From: UTCFX2 sp963827155
Lineage (GTDB): Bacteria; Chloroflexota; Anaerolineae; Anaerolineales; UBA4823
DNA: 64,000 nt
NCBI GenBank assembly: GCA_963827155.1
Contig: CAWGZV010000002.1
Span: 2,480,001-2,544,000 of the forward strand
Reading direction: 5' to 3'
Positions 61,727 through 64,000 of this stretch are shown in pieces. Position 1 is the first letter of the stretch, and the number at the start of each line of letters is the position of its first letter. Below the pieces are notes generated by a model. It had not been told where the DNA came from. It made no database searches and saw only the letters and a program-made list of their open reading frames with translations. Made by a program: the position numbers and the translations under genes.

Positions 61727-64000
61727 ATGCAAATTTTTCCTCGCTTTGGATTCAGATCATTGGTCGGCTGGCTAGGGCTAGCCATTCTGATCACAATTGG
61801 AATGCCTCCGGCAACTCCGAGTGAGGCCATTCTTCAAAGCCAATTGCCATCATCTGGTCTGATGGTGATTGAAAATATTGGTCAATTCGATAGCCAGGCA
61901 CGATTTCTGATCGAATCCCCCGCAGGCAGATTGTGGTTGAATGAAGACTCTATCTGGATCCAGCAGATAGATTTCCTTTCGACCGAAGGGAGTGATTTAT
62001 CTAAATCAGACCATTCAGCCTATGTCCCTTCGCCAGTAACAGGGGTCAATATTCGGCTTACATTTTCTGGCGCTCTACCATCCCCTGAGATAATCCCATT
62101 TGATCCGCTACCAGTTCACATGTCTTATTTCAAAGGATCCGTCGAAAACTGGAAAACAGACCTGCCGATTTGGGGGGGCGTACGCTACAAGAATATCTAT
62201 CCAGGCGTCGACCTGGTGATGGATAACCAAAGTGAAAATATGTCTGGAAGCCCGCTGCAGTGGAGGCTCGAAATCGAACCTGGAGCGGACTTATCCACAT
62301 TACAACTAAGCCTGGAAGGGGCGGATTCGGTAACATATGAGCAAGATAGGCTCCACGTCTGGACCGCGCACTCAGATTTCGACCTTCCGAGTTTAATTTC
62401 ATCCGAAACAGCAGTTTCAGCCAACCTGGAACATAAATCTTCCACTCAATCGGTCACCTTGATGCCCGATGATCAGGGTGTCATAAACATTGGAATAGAT
62501 TTTCTCATATCTTCGGAAATCATGAACTTTAATACTCCAACATCCGCCTCGAATTTGGACTACAGTACTTACCTGGGCGGAAGCATGCTGGAGACCGCAA
62601 CTGACATCGCTATTGATTCGAGCGGTGCGGCATATATTACAGGTCGGATGACTTCGATTGATTTTCCGACCACACCAGGCCCTTTCTCCATCCCAAACGG
62701 AGATTTCGATGCTTTTATTTCCAAGCTTTCAACAAATGGATCGACGCTTGTGTATTCCTGCATTATCGGTGGAATCAGCGTCGATAAAAGTTATGCGATT
62801 GACGTTTCGGGAGGTTTTGCTGAAATTGCCGGCGAGACGTTGTCCACGGATTTTCCGGTGACAGCAGGTGCATATGACACTTTATGCGGTACAGACACAG
62901 GTGGGACATGCAATTCAGGGGGACAAGGTCCCTATTATGACGCCTTTTTTGTGCGAGTGAACGAGACCTGTACCGACATGAATTACAGCACGTACCTGGG
63001 AGGGGGGAAAGACGACTTTGCTTACAGCCTACGAAAAGAGAATGGGAATTCATACCTGGCTGGCGGCACGGAATCAAGCGATTTTCCAGGTCAGGGTTTT
63101 GTCGGGGAGATGGACGCTTTCGTAACCAAGTTTAACTCCAGCGGCGAATTGGTCTTTGCGAGATCGATTGGTGGTCGTGATATCGATGTCGCTTTTTCTC
63201 TCGACTTACTCGCTGGGTCTGCATATATTGCCGGAGAGACTTCTTCGACGGATTTCCCTGCAACGGGCTATTCAGGAGGTCGAGACGGGTTTGTGGTTAA
63301 ACTGGATCCAAACGGAAGCCCGGTTTCGACCTATTCGAAATATCTGGGTGGAAGCTTTGATGACCGTGCAAACTCGATCATTGTTGGTAGTGGAGGTGAG
63401 AGTTATGTAACCGGTTGGACAAATTCCTCAAACTTCCCGGCAACAGAGGGCAGCTACCATGGCGGTATATACGATGCTTTTCTAATAAAATTGAGCAACA
63501 GCGCCTCTATTGCATATGGCACTTACCTGGGCGGCGCTGGCATGGATGAAGCCAGAGGTGTAACCCTCGACCAGCTGGGCGGCATATACCTTATCGGGCG
63601 AACCAATTCAGTGAATTTCCCAGCTACGATGGACGCATATCAAGGTGAAAATCAAGGTGGAGATTCCGACGCTTTTGTTGTCCGTTATGATCTGGCAAGT
63701 TCCTTCCCCGCTCACATTTCTTATGCCACTTACCTGGGAGGCCAGGCTGAGGAAGCGGCGTACGCAATAAGTATAGACGCAAACGCACATGTTTTTCTTA
63801 CAGGTTTCACGAAATCATCGAATTTTCCGATTACTTCGGGTGGATATGATTTATCCCTTAATAGTCAGGATGCATTCATTGTAAGAATGCTCGCTGGTCC
63901 AATCCCGTCCATCGATGTCAAGAAATTTACGAATGGATCTGACGCGGATCTACCTCCGGGACCGTACCTTCTGGCAGGCAGCACCGTGAATTGGACCTAC
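61727..64000 (+). CDS. SBBP-repeat surface protein continuing into a DUF11-like domain (partial)
   Basis: It starts at the ATG at 61727 and runs off the window after 758 residues. A signal peptide (about 11-32) is followed by the same N-terminal domain as its neighbour (VRYKNIYPGVDLVMDNQSE) and about eight SBBP blades, e.g. YSTYLGGSMLETATDIAIDSSGAAYITGR. The last visible residues (SIDVKKFTNGSDADLPPGP, then GSTVNWTY) open a DUF11/SdrD-like module, so the remainder probably resembles domains of the giant protein at 49803. It is a paralogue of the preceding gene. Confidence 0.8.
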   Translation, partial: MQIFPRFGFRSLVGWLGLAILITIGMPPATPSEAILQSQLPSSGLMVIENIGQFDSQARFLIESPAGRLWLNEDSIWIQQIDFLSTEGSDLSKSDHSAYVPSPVTGVNIRLTFSGALPSPEIIPFDPLPVHMSYFKGSVENWKTDLPIWGGVRYKNIYPGVDLVMDNQSENMSGSPLQWRLEIEPGADLSTLQLSLEGADSVTYEQDRLHVWTAHSDFDLPSLISSETAVSANLEHKSSTQSVTLMPDDQGVINIGIDFLISSEIMNFNTPTSASNLDYSTYLGGSMLETATDIAIDSSGAAYITGRMTSIDFPTTPGPFSIPNGDFDAFISKLSTNGSTLVYSCIIGGISVDKSYAIDVSGGFAEIAGETLSTDFPVTAGAYDTLCGTDTGGTCNSGGQGPYYDAFFVRVNETCTDMNYSTYLGGGKDDFAYSLRKENGNSYLAGGTESSDFPGQGFVGEMDAFVTKFNSSGELVFARSIGGRDIDVAFSLDLLAGSAYIAGETSSTDFPATGYSGGRDGFVVKLDPNGSPVSTYSKYLGGSFDDRANSIIVGSGGESYVTGWTNSSNFPATEGSYHGGIYDAFLIKLSNSASIAYGTYLGGAGMDEARGVTLDQLGGIYLIGRTNSVNFPATMDAYQGENQGGDSDAFVVRYDLASSFPAHISYATYLGGQAEEAAYAISIDANAHVFLTGFTKSSNFPITSGGYDLSLNSQDAFIVRMLAGPIPSIDVKKFTNGSDADLPPGPYLLAGSTVNWTY

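Overview
The window looks like a chromosomal segment of an anaerobic Chloroflexota bacterium, probably class Anaerolineae. This rests on the YYYxG-type giant membrane proteins (families I know from Chloroflexi and some Archaea), the LCP and Ser/Thr-kinase signalling genes, the SBBP-propeller and prealbumin-like surface proteins, and (Y/F)LPL motifs in secreted proteins. Assignment is by family recognition only; no search was run.

Layout. 1-2189 (-): a zinc-ribbon Ser/Thr kinase fused through one membrane helix to the start of a peptide-binding (SBP_bac_5-like) domain, and a LON-N protein. 2348-4682 (+): Xaa-Pro aminopeptidase and an MFS transporter, ending in a terminator shared with the opposing EF-G-like gene (4760-6834, -). 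7141-8186 (-): a secreted protein. 8433-11767 (+): methyltransferase, iPGM-like metalloenzyme and LepA. 11781-26756 (+): an envelope-glycan block with flippase-like protein, GT4, methyltransferase, GT39, a 1787-residue GT39/YYY fusion, a stand-alone YYY protein and another GT-C protein, several joined by ATGA overlaps. 26834-29014: cmk and two plsC genes. 29143-38290: an orphan sensor histidine kinase, rpoC (without rpoB) behind a clear promoter and an attenuator-like leader, and a TPR-like membrane protein. 38309-46171: LCP protein, SRAP peptidase, three phosphomutases (glmM, deoB, pgm) and a homocysteine methyltransferase. 46172-47098: a PflA-like radical SAM protein. 47365-49168: an intact IS1182-type element.

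49169-64000 is a surface-protein island. A structured leader with a terminator (possibly a miniature relative of the c-di-GMP-I riboswitch) precedes a 2651-residue secreted protein. That protein carries 14 tandem 98-residue units, nearly identical at DNA level, flanked by divergent relatives. A strong terminator follows, then a propeller (Vgb-like) protein and two SBBP-propeller paralogues, the last running off the window.

Ten genes are interrupted by about fourteen single-base-type frameshifts, several in short homopolymer runs. Because essential genes (cmk, pgm) are affected and the downstream frames stay conserved, I read most of these as sequencing or assembly errors and annotate the full-length genes. 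No tRNA, rRNA or CRISPR array was seen.
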